Shown here in pieces: positions 32,175 to 41,488 of a stretch of 64,000 nt of DNA. Made by a program: the position numbers and the translations under genes. Source of the DNA: VRUE01 sp963703895 (GTDB lineage Bacteria; Actinomycetota; Thermoleophilia; Solirubrobacterales; 70-9). The DNA lies in contig CAVPFX010000001.1 of assembly GCA_963703895.1 (NCBI GenBank), forward strand, positions 433,439 through 497,438. The letters are read 5' to 3'. How positions within the stretch are numbered: the first letter of the stretch is position 1; the number at the start of each line of letters is the position of its first letter. Under the pieces are notes generated by a model. The model did no database searches and had not been told where the DNA came from. It saw only the letters and a list, made by a program, of their open reading frames with translations.

Positions 32175-34289
32175 ATGGCGGTGCCTGTGAGGAGGAGCAG
32201 GGGGCAGAGCGATGATGCGCGCGCTGAGCGGGAGGACGAGAAGCGGCCGCCGCTGATGCTGCGCCACCCGAAGCGGTCGCTGCTGGTTGGCGTGATCGTG
32301 GTCGCGCTTCTCTCGGTGTTCGGCTTCAGCCTCGAGGAAAAGCTCAACCCGAGCACGATCGAAATCGAGGGCACGAACACGAGCCGCGCCACCGCGATGC
32401 TGAACGAATACTTCGGCGACTCGGCCCCGTTCGTGATCTTCCTCGAGGGCCCACCGAAGGCTCTCGACCGACAGGGCCCGGAGCTGATCCGGGTGTTGCG
32501 GCGCGATCCGCAGGTCACGACCCTCTCTCCCTGGGACCGGGGCGCGGTCGCCCGGCTGCGGCCGGGGCCTCGGCACGCCTTCATCCTGCTCGATTTCCAC
32601 GTCGACAATCACGCGGCGGTCGACGACAAGGTGCCGCTGCTCAACGAAGTGCTCGAAAAAACGCTCCACGCTCCCGTCCGCGGCACCCAAACGGGAGTCG
32701 CGACTCTTTCGCGTGCGATCGAGGACGAATCGATCGCCGCCACCGAGAGGGCAGAGCTGATCGCCCTGCCGGTGCTGTTGATCGTGCTCCTGCTCGTCTT
32801 CCGCTCGCCGATCGCGGCTGGGGTCCCGCTCGCCTTCGGCGCGCTCGCGGTGCTCTCATCGCGGGGATTGCTGGCGCTCCTCACCAACTTCTTCGACGTC
32901 AGCGCCCTCGCCCTCACGGTCTGTTCGATGCTCGGCCTGGCGCTGGGGGTCGACTACGCGCTGCTGATGGTCTCGCGCTTTCGCGAAGAGCTGGCGGAAG
33001 GGGCGGACCCGATTACCGCCGCCTGGACGACGCGTCGCACGGCCGCTCGCACCGTCGTCTTCGCCGCCGCCACCCTCGTCCTCTCGATGGTCGTCGCCCT
33101 CTTCGTTGTGCCCGGCGCCCTGCTCGCCTCGCTGGCCGGAACGCTGGCCATGGTGGTGACGCTCACGGCTCTCATCGCCACCGTGCTCGGCCCCTCGGTC
33201 CTAGTCTTGATCGGTACGAACATCGACCGCTGGCGGATTGGCGCGGCGCCGAACGGCGAACGCTCGCGCCTGATGACGATCGTCTCCGCGGCCTTGCGAC
33301 GCCCGGCGCCGGTGGCGATCGCGATCGGCGCCGTGGTCCTGCTGCTGGCGGCTCCGGCGCTCGCGCTCAAGACCGGTCCCTTCAGCATTGGCCAGTTGCC
33401 CAAGGACGATCCTGCCCGCGAAGACGCGGAACTGATCGAAGAATCGGCCGGCGGTGGCCTGGAAGCACCCTTCGTGATGGTCGCCGTCTCACCGAAACGG
33501 CCGATCACCGAAGAAGCCACGCTCGACGCCCTGAGCCGCTGGCAGAGGCGGCTCGCGCACACGCCCGGCGTGCAGAGCGTAATTGGGCCAAGCCAGCTGA
33601 CGAGCGCGGTCAAGCCGCTGCAGAAAGGCCTTTCGGGCTTGCTTGCATCGAACGACGAAGTCGGTCCGCTGGCGAACCTGAAAAGGCTCGGCGATGGCAT
33701 GGAGCGGGTGGCCAGCGGTGTCGCAGCGATACGCGGCGGCCTCTCGCGGGCGACCTACGGCGCCTCGATCCTGGCCGAAGGCAGCGGTAAGGCCGAAGAG
33801 GGGGCGGTCCAGATTGCCACCGGCGTCGGCCAAGCGGCCGCTGGCAGCCAGGAAGCCCTCGACGCGATCGGCGTGATTGCCAAGGGCAGCAAGCAGCTTG
33901 CCGAAGCGAACGAAAGGGCGGCGCTCGGGGGGCTGCAGATCAAGTTCGGCAGCCACGACCTGGTGCCTAACTTCAATTCCAACGGGCTGCCGCGGGCGAA
34001 GCGGTTGCAGCGCTCGCTCGAAGGCTCGAAGGGCGCAGTTCAACAGACCCAGGCAAATGCCCAGAGCAGCGACGAAAAGGTGAAAGCCGCGCTGCAGCAG
34101 GTCGAAGGCATGACCGTCGGCAAGACCGACCCCAACTACGCGGGCGCCCTGGAAGCCCTTCGTCAGGCTTCAGGCGTGACCGCGGTCTTGCCTGGAGAAC
34201 TCGAGCTTCCGTGCAGGAAAGCCTTGACCAGGACGTTCACGAAGCACGCGAAATCAAGCTCTGGATTCAGAGCACGCTGGGCCAGATGA
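32175..34289 (+). CDS. MmpL-type RND transporter, N-terminal part (frameshifted)
   Basis: This frame encodes 704 aa of an MmpL-like RND exporter: first helix (LLVGVIVVALLSVFGFSL), first extracytoplasmic domain, five further helices including GLALGVDYALLMVSRFREEL with the proton-relay D-Y, then a long helical insert. The last 37 residues (after about VTAVLPG) switch to a nonsense tail, while the true continuation is in the frame of 34211-35458. A one-base indel near 34190 is therefore likely. Upstream of six mce genes, it may export lipids or their precursors. Confidence 0.85.
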   Translation: MAVPVRRSRGQSDDARAEREDEKRPPLMLRHPKRSLLVGVIVVALLSVFGFSLEEKLNPSTIEIEGTNTSRATAMLNEYFGDSAPFVIFLEGPPKALDRQGPELIRVLRRDPQVTTLSPWDRGAVARLRPGPRHAFILLDFHVDNHAAVDDKVPLLNEVLEKTLHAPVRGTQTGVATLSRAIEDESIAATERAELIALPVLLIVLLLVFRSPIAAGVPLAFGALAVLSSRGLLALLTNFFDVSALALTVCSMLGLALGVDYALLMVSRFREELAEGADPITAAWTTRRTAARTVVFAAATLVLSMVVALFVVPGALLASLAGTLAMVVTLTALIATVLGPSVLVLIGTNIDRWRIGAAPNGERSRLMTIVSAALRRPAPVAIAIGAVVLLLAAPALALKTGPFSIGQLPKDDPAREDAELIEESAGGGLEAPFVMVAVSPKRPITEEATLDALSRWQRRLAHTPGVQSVIGPSQLTSAVKPLQKGLSGLLASNDEVGPLANLKRLGDGMERVASGVAAIRGGLSRATYGASILAEGSGKAEEGAVQIATGVGQAAAGSQEALDAIGVIAKGSKQLAEANERAALGGLQIKFGSHDLVPNFNSNGLPRAKRLQRSLEGSKGAVQQTQANAQSSDEKVKAALQQVEGMTVGKTDPNYAGALEALRQASGVTAVLPGELELPCRKALTRTFTKHAKSSSGFRARWAR

Positions 34290-35458
34290 GGGAACTCGCC
34301 TCTGCCTCGAAACGGCTCTACGACGGGCTCAAGACAATCGAAGGCGGCAGTAAGAAACTCGCCACAGGCACGGCGGAACTCGACCGGGAAGCGAACAAAG
34401 AACTCGGCCAGCTCCCCACCTTCGAAGAGGGCGCCAATGAACTGGTCTCCGGTTTGGCCCGACTCACCGGCGGCACGACCGAGCTCGAACAGCGGCTGGG
34501 CGAATTCTATTCCCGCTCCTATCCAGTTCAGAGCGGCGCTCGCAGGATCGCGGTCCGGGTGCAATCGCAGAGCCGCACGATCAACCGGCGGATCGAGCGC
34601 ATCCGCGAGACCACGCCGGGCCTCTTCGACTCGGGCTACTTCGTCCTCTCGGCCCTGGACGGCACCACCGGCGAGCTGCACGAACGCGCCGCCGAAGGGG
34701 TCGACCTCGAACACGGTGGCCAGGCGGCGACGCTGACGGTGATCCCCAAAGACCCGCTGAACTCGCCGGGCTCGATCGCGCTGAACAAGAAACTCGACGC
34801 CGACGCCGCCGCGATCGGCCAGGAGACCGGGCTGAAGGCGGGCGTTACCGGCGGCCCGGCGACGCTCAACACCTTTAGCCAGGTGACCAAAGACAGGATC
34901 CCGATCGTGATCGCGGCGATCATCCTCGCCACCTTCCTCGTCCTCGTCCTCGTCCTGCGGTCGATTCCCCTGGCCGCGATCGCGATCGCGCTCAACATGG
35001 CCTCGGTGGGCGTCGCCTTCGGCGTGCTGATGCTGCTCACCAATGTGCCCGACGGCTGGCCCCTGGGCGGCAGGACCTACATCGATGCGGTCAGCACCGT
35101 GATGATCTTCGGCATCGTCTTCGGCCTCTCGATCGACTACGCGGTCTTCCTGCTCGTGCGCATGCGCGAGCACTACGACGAGTTCGGCGACAACGCCGCC
35201 GCGATCGAGTTCGGCCTGGAAAAGACGGCGCGAGTGATCACCGGTGCCGCGGTCATCATGATGGCCGTCTTCATCGCCTTCGCCGGGGCGCCGATTGCCA
35301 CGGTGAGCCAGATCGGCATCGGCCTCACCGTTGCCGTGATCCTCGACGCCACCGTGGTGCGGATCGTCCTGCTGCCGGCGCTGATGCTGCTGATCGGCGA
35401 CAAGGTCTGGTGGATGCCGCGGTCGCTGGAGCGAGTGATGCCACGTCTCAACGTCTGA
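34211..35458 (+). CDS. MmpL-type RND transporter, C-terminal part
   Basis: This 415-aa frame continues the upstream protein. It starts in the extracytoplasmic coiled-coil region (LGQMRELASASKRLYDGLKT), passes the second porter domain, and ends with the second membrane bundle: RIPIVIAAIILATFLVLVLV, the relay helix GLSIDYAVFLLVRMREHYDE and LDATVVRIVLLPALMLLIGD. It lacks its own sensible start, so both halves are one broken or misread gene spanning 32175-35458. The first mce gene begins 150 nt later. Confidence 0.85.
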   Translation: MQESLDQDVHEAREIKLWIQSTLGQMRELASASKRLYDGLKTIEGGSKKLATGTAELDREANKELGQLPTFEEGANELVSGLARLTGGTTELEQRLGEFYSRSYPVQSGARRIAVRVQSQSRTINRRIERIRETTPGLFDSGYFVLSALDGTTGELHERAAEGVDLEHGGQAATLTVIPKDPLNSPGSIALNKKLDADAAAIGQETGLKAGVTGGPATLNTFSQVTKDRIPIVIAAIILATFLVLVLVLRSIPLAAIAIALNMASVGVAFGVLMLLTNVPDGWPLGGRTYIDAVSTVMIFGIVFGLSIDYAVFLLVRMREHYDEFGDNAAAIEFGLEKTARVITGAAVIMMAVFIAFAGAPIATVSQIGIGLTVAVILDATVVRIVLLPALMLLIGDKVWWMPRSLERVMPRLNV

Positions 35459-35608
35459 GCGGCCGGCCCCCGCGGAATTCGCCGCAAATGAAGCGCGTTG
35501 ACTTCCAGTTAAGTCCCCGCCCGCCGCACCCGTAGCGGCGGGTCGCTCGGATACGATTCTGCAGCCGTTCCGCCGGATCGGAGGCCGGGGAACCGCAAGC
35601 GACGATCC

Positions 35609-37024
35609 GTGGCTGCTAACCCCTCAGGCGAGGACCAAAATAGCTCGGCGCAAAGCCGGGGGGTTACCCCCGCCCGCGTTGCGGTAATCGCGGTCCTGGC
35701 GGTGGCGGTAATCGCCCTCGGTTACGTGATCTTCAGCGGCAACGGCGAACACAAGTACAACCTCCTCTTTCAGAACGCCAGCCAGCTTGTCCCCGACAAC
35801 CAGGTGCTGATCGGCGGTCAGCCGGTCGGTTCGGTCGAAAGCATCGAGCTGACCGACGACAACCTGGCCAAGGTCGTGGTCAGCGTCAGCCAGGAGCTGC
35901 ACGAGGGCACCACGGCGACGATTCGCGCCACCTCGCTCTCCGGCGTCGCCAACCACTACGTCTCGATTAGCCCCGGTCCGAACAGCAACCCACCCCTCGA
36001 CAACGACGCGACGCTGGGCCTTGCCACGACGACGACGCCGATCGATATCGACCAGCTCTTCAACACCTTCCCGGCGCCGGTTCGCCGCGGCCTCGAGCAG
36101 TTCATCGAAGGCAATGCGCAGTGGTACGCGGGTCGTGGCAGGGACGGCAGCGCCAACGACACCTTCAAATACATCGGCGTCGGCTTCAACCGGGCCGGGG
36201 CCTTCGCCCATGACCTCAACGCCGACGAAAAGATCTTCTCCCGCTTCCTGGTCAGCTCGAGCAGGCTCGGCACCGCCGTCTCCGAACGCGGCAGCGAGCT
36301 CTCCAGCGCGATCGCCAACGCCAACGCCGCCTTCGGCGCGATCGCCAGCCAGAACGCCGCGCTCGGCACCAGCCTCAGCCTGCTGCCGCCGACCTTCCGC
36401 CAGGCGAACACCACCTTCGTCAACCTGCGCGCCGCGCTCGACGACGTCGAACCGCTGATCAACACCTCGCGCACGGCGACCAAGGACCTGGCGCCGTTCC
36501 TCGCCGAACTCGGCCCGGTGCTCTCCAAAGCCGTTCCCGTCTTCAAGAACCTGCGGCTCACCGTGCGGCGCAAGGGCTTCGCCAATGACAGCGCCGAACT
36601 GCTCGGCGCCCTGCCGGCCGTGCAGCAGCGGGCCTCGCGGGCGTTCCCGCACGCCGAAGGGGCGATCACCGCCTTCCAGCCCAACCTCAACTTCTTCCGC
36701 GCCTACACCCCGGACCTCTTCAACGGCTTCGCCCGCCTCGGCCAGGTCAGCGCCCCCTACGACGGCAACGGCCACTACGTCCGCAGCAGCTTCAGCGATC
36801 TCAACCTCTTCAAATACGACAGCGGCAGTCGCGCCCTCGAACCGATCGCTCCCTCCGAACAGTACGACGTGTTCGGTTCCTCGGCCACAGCCAAGAGCCG
36901 CTGCCCCGGTGGCGCCAGCCAGCCCGCCGCCGACGGCTCGAGTCCCTTCGTCGAACCGCCTTTCAGCGGTTCCGGCGTGACCACGTCCGATTGCAACCCG
37001 GCCGACGCGCCACCCGGACCATGA
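35609..37024 (+). CDS. Mce/MlaD family protein 1 of 6
   Basis: The 471-aa protein has one N-terminal membrane helix (VAVIAVLAVAVIALGYVIF) and an MlaD domain (about 50-140: VPDNQVLIGGQPVGSVESIE, ATSLSGVANHYVSISPG), then a long helical C-terminal region. Mce proteins bind lipids and form tubes or chains for lipid transfer at the envelope. GTG 35609. Its stop overlaps the next gene's ATG by 4 nt. It is the first of six consecutive Mce proteins, the number found in mycobacterial mce operons. Confidence 0.88.
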   Translation: MAANPSGEDQNSSAQSRGVTPARVAVIAVLAVAVIALGYVIFSGNGEHKYNLLFQNASQLVPDNQVLIGGQPVGSVESIELTDDNLAKVVVSVSQELHEGTTATIRATSLSGVANHYVSISPGPNSNPPLDNDATLGLATTTTPIDIDQLFNTFPAPVRRGLEQFIEGNAQWYAGRGRDGSANDTFKYIGVGFNRAGAFAHDLNADEKIFSRFLVSSSRLGTAVSERGSELSSAIANANAAFGAIASQNAALGTSLSLLPPTFRQANTTFVNLRAALDDVEPLINTSRTATKDLAPFLAELGPVLSKAVPVFKNLRLTVRRKGFANDSAELLGALPAVQQRASRAFPHAEGAITAFQPNLNFFRAYTPDLFNGFARLGQVSAPYDGNGHYVRSSFSDLNLFKYDSGSRALEPIAPSEQYDVFGSSATAKSRCPGGASQPAADGSSPFVEPPFSGSGVTTSDCNPADAPPGP

Positions 37025-38544
37025 GGAAAGCAATCGTCATAGGCGGGCTGGTGGCGGCGGCGATCGTCGCGATCGTGCTGATCTCCTCCGGCGGCAGCAG
37101 CAACGACGGCTACGTCGTACGGGCGATCTTCGACAACGGCGGCTTCATGGTCAAAGGCGAGCAGGTGCGGGTCGCCGGCGCCAACGTCGGCGAAATCAAG
37201 TCGGTCGGCGTCACCATGCCGGGCGAGGTCGACAGCTACGAGGGTGGCAAGGAACAGGCGATCGCCGGCAAGGCAGTGATCGTGATGGAGATCACCGACC
37301 CCGGCTTCCAGGACTTCCGCAGCGACGCCAGCTGCCAGATCCGGCCGCAGTCGCTGATCGGCGAGAAGTTCGTCGACTGTCGCCCGACCTTGCCGCGGGC
37401 GCCGGGAGCCGAGCCGGCGCCGCCGCTGAAGGAAATCCCCGACGACCAGCCTGGCTCCGGCCAGGTGCTGCTGCCGCTTGAGAACAACAGCACCAGCGTC
37501 GACCCGGATCTGATCAACGACATCAACAAACTGCCTTACGCGCAGCGCTTCCGCTTGATCTTCAATGAACTCGGCGCCGGCCTCGCCGGCCGCGGCGCCG
37601 ATATCGAGGGGGCGGTCAAGCGCGCCAACCCGGCCCTGCGCGACGTCGACAAGCTGCTCGGCATCCTCAACGACCAGCGCGACCAGCTGACCCAGCTTGC
37701 CGCTGACTCCGAGCAGATCCTTGGCCCGCTCTCGCGCGAACGCGCCAGCGTCGCCGGCTTCTTCATCAACTCCGGCGCCGCCGCCCAGGCGACGACCGAG
37801 CGCGGCTCTGATCTGGAAGCCTCGCTGCAGAAGTTCCCCGCCTTCCTGCGTGAGTTCCGCACCACGATGCGCAGCCTGCAGGGCTTCTCCGACGCCGCCA
37901 CGCCGACCTTTGCCGCCCTTGGCAAGGCGGCGCCCTCGTTCACCGAAGCCACCCGCCTGCTGACCCCGTTCTCGGCCGCCTCGACCGTGGCGCTGAAGTC
38001 GCTCGGCGCCACCGGCGAAGAAGCCGGACCGACCCTGCGCGCCGCCGACCCGGTCGTGCGCAAGACCACCCAGCTCGCCCGCACCGGCGCCAACCCGACC
38101 ACGAAGCTGGCTGAATTCTTCGCCAGCACCAAGGAAACAAAAGGCTTCGATGCCCTTGTCGACCTGATCTACAGCGGCACCGCCGCCAATAACGGCTTCG
38201 ATAAATACGGCCACTTCACCCGCCTGCTCGTAACACTGACCAACTGCCTCGAATACGAAGTCGAAGCGAGCGGCTGCTCGGCCAAGTTCACGGGACAGTT
38301 CGCCTCCAGCTCGTCGGCTTCGAGCGCGCAGCTATACGAACTTCTCGGAGAACAGGAAGAACAGGAAGCGGGCGAAATCGGCGGCACCCTGGCCCGGCCC
38401 GGGGCCCCTTCCACCACGGTGACCCCCTCCACTCCGCTTAGCCCGACCTCACCCGAGATCGCCCAGGGTCGCCAGCTCGGTGCGAAGACCGCCCTGCCGG
38501 CGCAGCGGCAGCGGGCCCTCCTCGACTACCTCCTCGGCCCATGA
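37021..38544 (+). CDS. Mce/MlaD family protein 2 of 6
   Basis: About 507 aa; helix AIVIGGLVAAAIVAIVLISS, then an MlaD domain with GGFMVKGEQVRVAGANVGEI and an unusual cysteine pair (DASCQIRP, EKFVDCRPTLP). The long helical region has ITQLA-type heptads (LNDQRDQLTQLAADSEQILG), as in Mce alpha-helical tubes. A threonine/proline tail (PSTTVTPSTPLSPTSP) follows. ATG 37021 in ATGA overlap with the previous stop; a start at 36991 is possible but lacks support. Confidence 0.88.
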   Translation: MRKAIVIGGLVAAAIVAIVLISSGGSSNDGYVVRAIFDNGGFMVKGEQVRVAGANVGEIKSVGVTMPGEVDSYEGGKEQAIAGKAVIVMEITDPGFQDFRSDASCQIRPQSLIGEKFVDCRPTLPRAPGAEPAPPLKEIPDDQPGSGQVLLPLENNSTSVDPDLINDINKLPYAQRFRLIFNELGAGLAGRGADIEGAVKRANPALRDVDKLLGILNDQRDQLTQLAADSEQILGPLSRERASVAGFFINSGAAAQATTERGSDLEASLQKFPAFLREFRTTMRSLQGFSDAATPTFAALGKAAPSFTEATRLLTPFSAASTVALKSLGATGEEAGPTLRAADPVVRKTTQLARTGANPTTKLAEFFASTKETKGFDALVDLIYSGTAANNGFDKYGHFTRLLVTLTNCLEYEVEASGCSAKFTGQFASSSSASSAQLYELLGEQEEQEAGEIGGTLARPGAPSTTVTPSTPLSPTSPEIAQGRQLGAKTALPAQRQRALLDYLLGP

Positions 38545-39980
38545 GAAATCGCAGCGGCATACAGGGAGTGGCGAGCAGCCCGGTGATCGTCGGGGCGGTG
38601 ACCGTGCTGGTCATCATCGTCGCCGTTTTCCTCGCCTACAACGCCAACAACGGCCTGCCCTTCGTCTCGACCTACAACCTCAAGGCCCGCGTTCCCAACG
38701 CCAACGCCCTGGTCAAGGGCAACGAGGTGCGGATCGGTGGCGCCCGCGTCGGCGTGGTCAAGTCGGTGGTGCCGGTGCAGACCGGCAACGGTCAGGTGGC
38801 GGCCGAACTCGACCTCAGCCTCGACAAGAACGTCGAACCGCTGCCGGACAACTCGACGATGATCATCCGGCCGAAATCGCCGCTCGGCCTCAAGTACCTG
38901 CAGATCGTTCCCGGCGACTCGGGCAAGGGCTTCACTGCCGGTGACACGATCCCGGTCGAGGCGGCGCGCCCGGAACCGGTCGACATCGATCAGTTCTTCG
39001 ACATGTTCGACGAGAAGACGCGCAAATCGATCCAGCGCGGCCTGGCCGGCTTCGGCAACGCCCTCGCCGGCCGCGGGCCGCAGATCAACAACGCCTTCGT
39101 CGCCCTGCGCATGCTGGCCGAAAACAGCGAGCCGACCCTTGCCAACCTGGTCGCCCCGAGCACCGGCTTCGGCGAGTTCTGGCGCGCCCTGGAGGCGCTC
39201 TCGGCGACGGTTGCGCCGGTGGCGGAGGAACAGGCGAGCATGTTCGCCGCGCTCGATCGCACCTTCGCCGCCTTCGCCCGGGTCTCCCGGCCCTACATCC
39301 AGGAAACGATCTCCAAAGGCCCGGAGACGCTCGACACGGCAACCGCCGACCTGCCCGCCCTGCGGCCCTTCCTCCACGACTCCGAACGCTTCTTCACCGC
39401 CCTCAAGCCGGGCGCGAAGGTGCTGGGAGAAACCTCGCCGACGATCGCCGCCGCCCTGCGCGCTGGCATCCCCGCGCTCAACCGCTCGCCCAGCCTCAAC
39501 GCACAGCTGCCGCCGACCGCCGACGCTCTGCTCGCTTTCCAGCAGTCGACCGGTGTCTTCAACGGGCTCGACCTGCTGATCGACACCAACGAACTGCTCG
39601 GCCCGGCGATCCGCTTCATCGCCCCCGCCCAGACCACCTGCAACTACTTGAGCGTCGCCTTCCGCAACCTCTCCAACGCTTCCAGCGAAGACAACGGACT
39701 CGGCGGTTGGATCAACGCGATTTCCTTCCAGCCTCCGGAAGGGGCGAACAACGAGGGCGGCCAGGCCTCGGCACCGGCGAACGACAGCTCGGTCGATCGC
39801 CTCAACCATCTGCACAGCAATCCCTATCCGAACACCGCTTCTCCGGGCCAGCCAAAAGAGTGCGAGGCTGGAAACGAGCGCTTTGAAAACGGTGTGACCA
39901 GGATCGGCAATACGTCTCGCAATGACGGCATCGTCACCGCTGGACAGTCCAAAAAGCAGCTCGGGGAAGAGGAAAAGTAA
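38541..39980 (+). CDS. Mce/MlaD family protein 3 of 6
   Basis: The 479-aa protein has helix VIVGAVTVLVIIVAVFLAYN, MlaD domain (NANALVKGNEVRIGGARVGV, IRPKSPLGLKYLQIVPG) and the helical region LAGFGNALAGRGPQINNAFV common to the other Mce proteins of the operon. The C-terminus is polar and asparagine-rich. ATG 38541 overlaps the previous stop by 4 nt. Confidence 0.88.
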   Translation: MRNRSGIQGVASSPVIVGAVTVLVIIVAVFLAYNANNGLPFVSTYNLKARVPNANALVKGNEVRIGGARVGVVKSVVPVQTGNGQVAAELDLSLDKNVEPLPDNSTMIIRPKSPLGLKYLQIVPGDSGKGFTAGDTIPVEAARPEPVDIDQFFDMFDEKTRKSIQRGLAGFGNALAGRGPQINNAFVALRMLAENSEPTLANLVAPSTGFGEFWRALEALSATVAPVAEEQASMFAALDRTFAAFARVSRPYIQETISKGPETLDTATADLPALRPFLHDSERFFTALKPGAKVLGETSPTIAAALRAGIPALNRSPSLNAQLPPTADALLAFQQSTGVFNGLDLLIDTNELLGPAIRFIAPAQTTCNYLSVAFRNLSNASSEDNGLGGWINAISFQPPEGANNEGGQASAPANDSSVDRLNHLHSNPYPNTASPGQPKECEAGNERFENGVTRIGNTSRNDGIVTAGQSKKQLGEEEK

Positions 39981-41488
39981 TGGGCCGGCTGCCGGAGAGA
40001 GACACCAGGGCGGGGGCGACAAACAGTCGCTTCAAGTGGCGGCCGAGCAACGCCATGATCGCGGTGATCTTCATCCTCATCTTCACCATCGGTCCCTACC
40101 TCGCCTTCACCGGCCACGTGCCCTTCACCAGCTATGGCTACGAGCTCAAGGCCACCTTCAGCAACGGGGTCAACATCGCCACCAACTCGCCGGTGCGGAT
40201 CGCCGGCGTCGACGTCGGCCGCGTGATCTCGACCGAACGCGACGGCGACGCCACCACGGTCACCTTCACGGTTGAAGGCAAAGGCCAGCCGATCCACGAC
40301 GATGCTTTCGCCGCGATCCGACCGCGCATCTTCCTCGAGGGCAACTTCTTCATCGACCTCTCGCCCGGCAGCCCCAGCGCGCCGGAGCTGGACAGCGACG
40401 AGACGATTCCGGTCAGCCACACCTCGACCTGGGTCCAGATCGACGAAGTCCTCACCGCCCTGCAGGCCCCTGTGCGCGCCGACCTCAGCCGCCTGCTCGA
40501 GGGCTACGGCACGGCGCTGACCCACAAGCCGACCGCTGCAGAAGACGTGGGTCAGTTGCCCGAGGTGCACGGAAAGTCCGGCGCCGAAGGGCTCAACGGC
40601 GGCCTCCGCTACGGCGGCGACGCCGGCCGCTACAGCGCCCAGGTCACCAATGCTCTGCTCGGTACCCAGCCCGGCGATCTCTCTCGCCTCGTCGCCGGCA
40701 CCAGCCGCACCTTCAGCGCCTTGGCCCGCAACGAGGAGGACCTCAAGGGCCTGATCGTCAACTTCGACGTCTTCACCGGCGCCCTCGCGGCGCAATCGGC
40801 CAACCTCTCGACCACGGTCCACCGCCTGGCGCCGACCCTGCAGAACTTCCACAGCTCGTTGGTCAGCCTCAACCAGGCACTGCCGCCGCTGCGCGCCTGG
40901 GCGATCGAGCTGAACCCGGCCGTCGCCGAGCTGCCGGGCCTGATCAAGGCCGGCAAGCCCTGGCTCCAGCAGGTACGACCGCTGCTCTCCGGCAAAGAGG
41001 CCGGTGGCACGGCGAAGCTGCTGCGCGAAGCTACGCCCGGCCTCGCCGGCGCCGCCCAGGCGGGCAAGGCGGTGGCACTGCCCCAGCTCAACCGGATCAG
41101 CCTCTGCACGACCAAAGTGCTGGTCCCGACCGGCAACCAGGTGATCAACGATCAGTTCAGCACCGGTCAGCCCAACTACCGCGAGTTCCTCTACACGCTC
41201 GTCAACTTTGCCGGCTGGGGACAGAGCTTTGACGGCAACGGTCCCTTCCTGCGGGTGCAGCCCGGCGGCGGCAACCTGCTCGTCGAACAGACGAACCCGA
41301 ACGGAAACCTGACCACGGACAAACAGGACTTCGCCCACACGATCGCCCCGGTGCTCGGCACCCAGCCGCGTCTCGGCGGCCGTCCGCCGAAGAAGCCGGA
41401 CGTGCGCTGTGATCGCAACCCGGCTCCCGACGTCAACGCCGGCCTCGGTGGAGTCGGCGCCCCCAGCCCCGCGGTGGTGAGCCCATGA
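39980..41488 (+). CDS. Mce/MlaD family protein 4 of 6
   Basis: The 502-aa protein has helix MIAVIFILIFTIGPYLAFTG, MlaD domain with GVNIATNSPVRIAGVDVGRV and RIFLEGNFFIDLSPGSP, then the long coiled region and a proline-rich end. ATG 39980 shares one base with the upstream stop (TAATG). Its stop overlaps the next ATG by 4 nt. Confidence 0.87.
   Translation: MGRLPERDTRAGATNSRFKWRPSNAMIAVIFILIFTIGPYLAFTGHVPFTSYGYELKATFSNGVNIATNSPVRIAGVDVGRVISTERDGDATTVTFTVEGKGQPIHDDAFAAIRPRIFLEGNFFIDLSPGSPSAPELDSDETIPVSHTSTWVQIDEVLTALQAPVRADLSRLLEGYGTALTHKPTAAEDVGQLPEVHGKSGAEGLNGGLRYGGDAGRYSAQVTNALLGTQPGDLSRLVAGTSRTFSALARNEEDLKGLIVNFDVFTGALAAQSANLSTTVHRLAPTLQNFHSSLVSLNQALPPLRAWAIELNPAVAELPGLIKAGKPWLQQVRPLLSGKEAGGTAKLLREATPGLAGAAQAGKAVALPQLNRISLCTTKVLVPTGNQVINDQFSTGQPNYREFLYTLVNFAGWGQSFDGNGPFLRVQPGGGNLLVEQTNPNGNLTTDKQDFAHTIAPVLGTQPRLGGRPPKKPDVRCDRNPAPDVNAGLGGVGAPSPAVVSP

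Noticed and set aside
35459..35608. A defined promoter upstream of the first mce gene
   Set aside because: TTGACT (near 35499) and TACGAT are present but their spacing does not fit a -35/-10 pair, so no promoter is called.
38526..40022. Long antisense frame (about 498 codons) opposite mce gene 3
   Set aside because: Mirrors the Mce coding strand; repetitive E/R/V/G-rich sequence typical of antisense in high-GC DNA.
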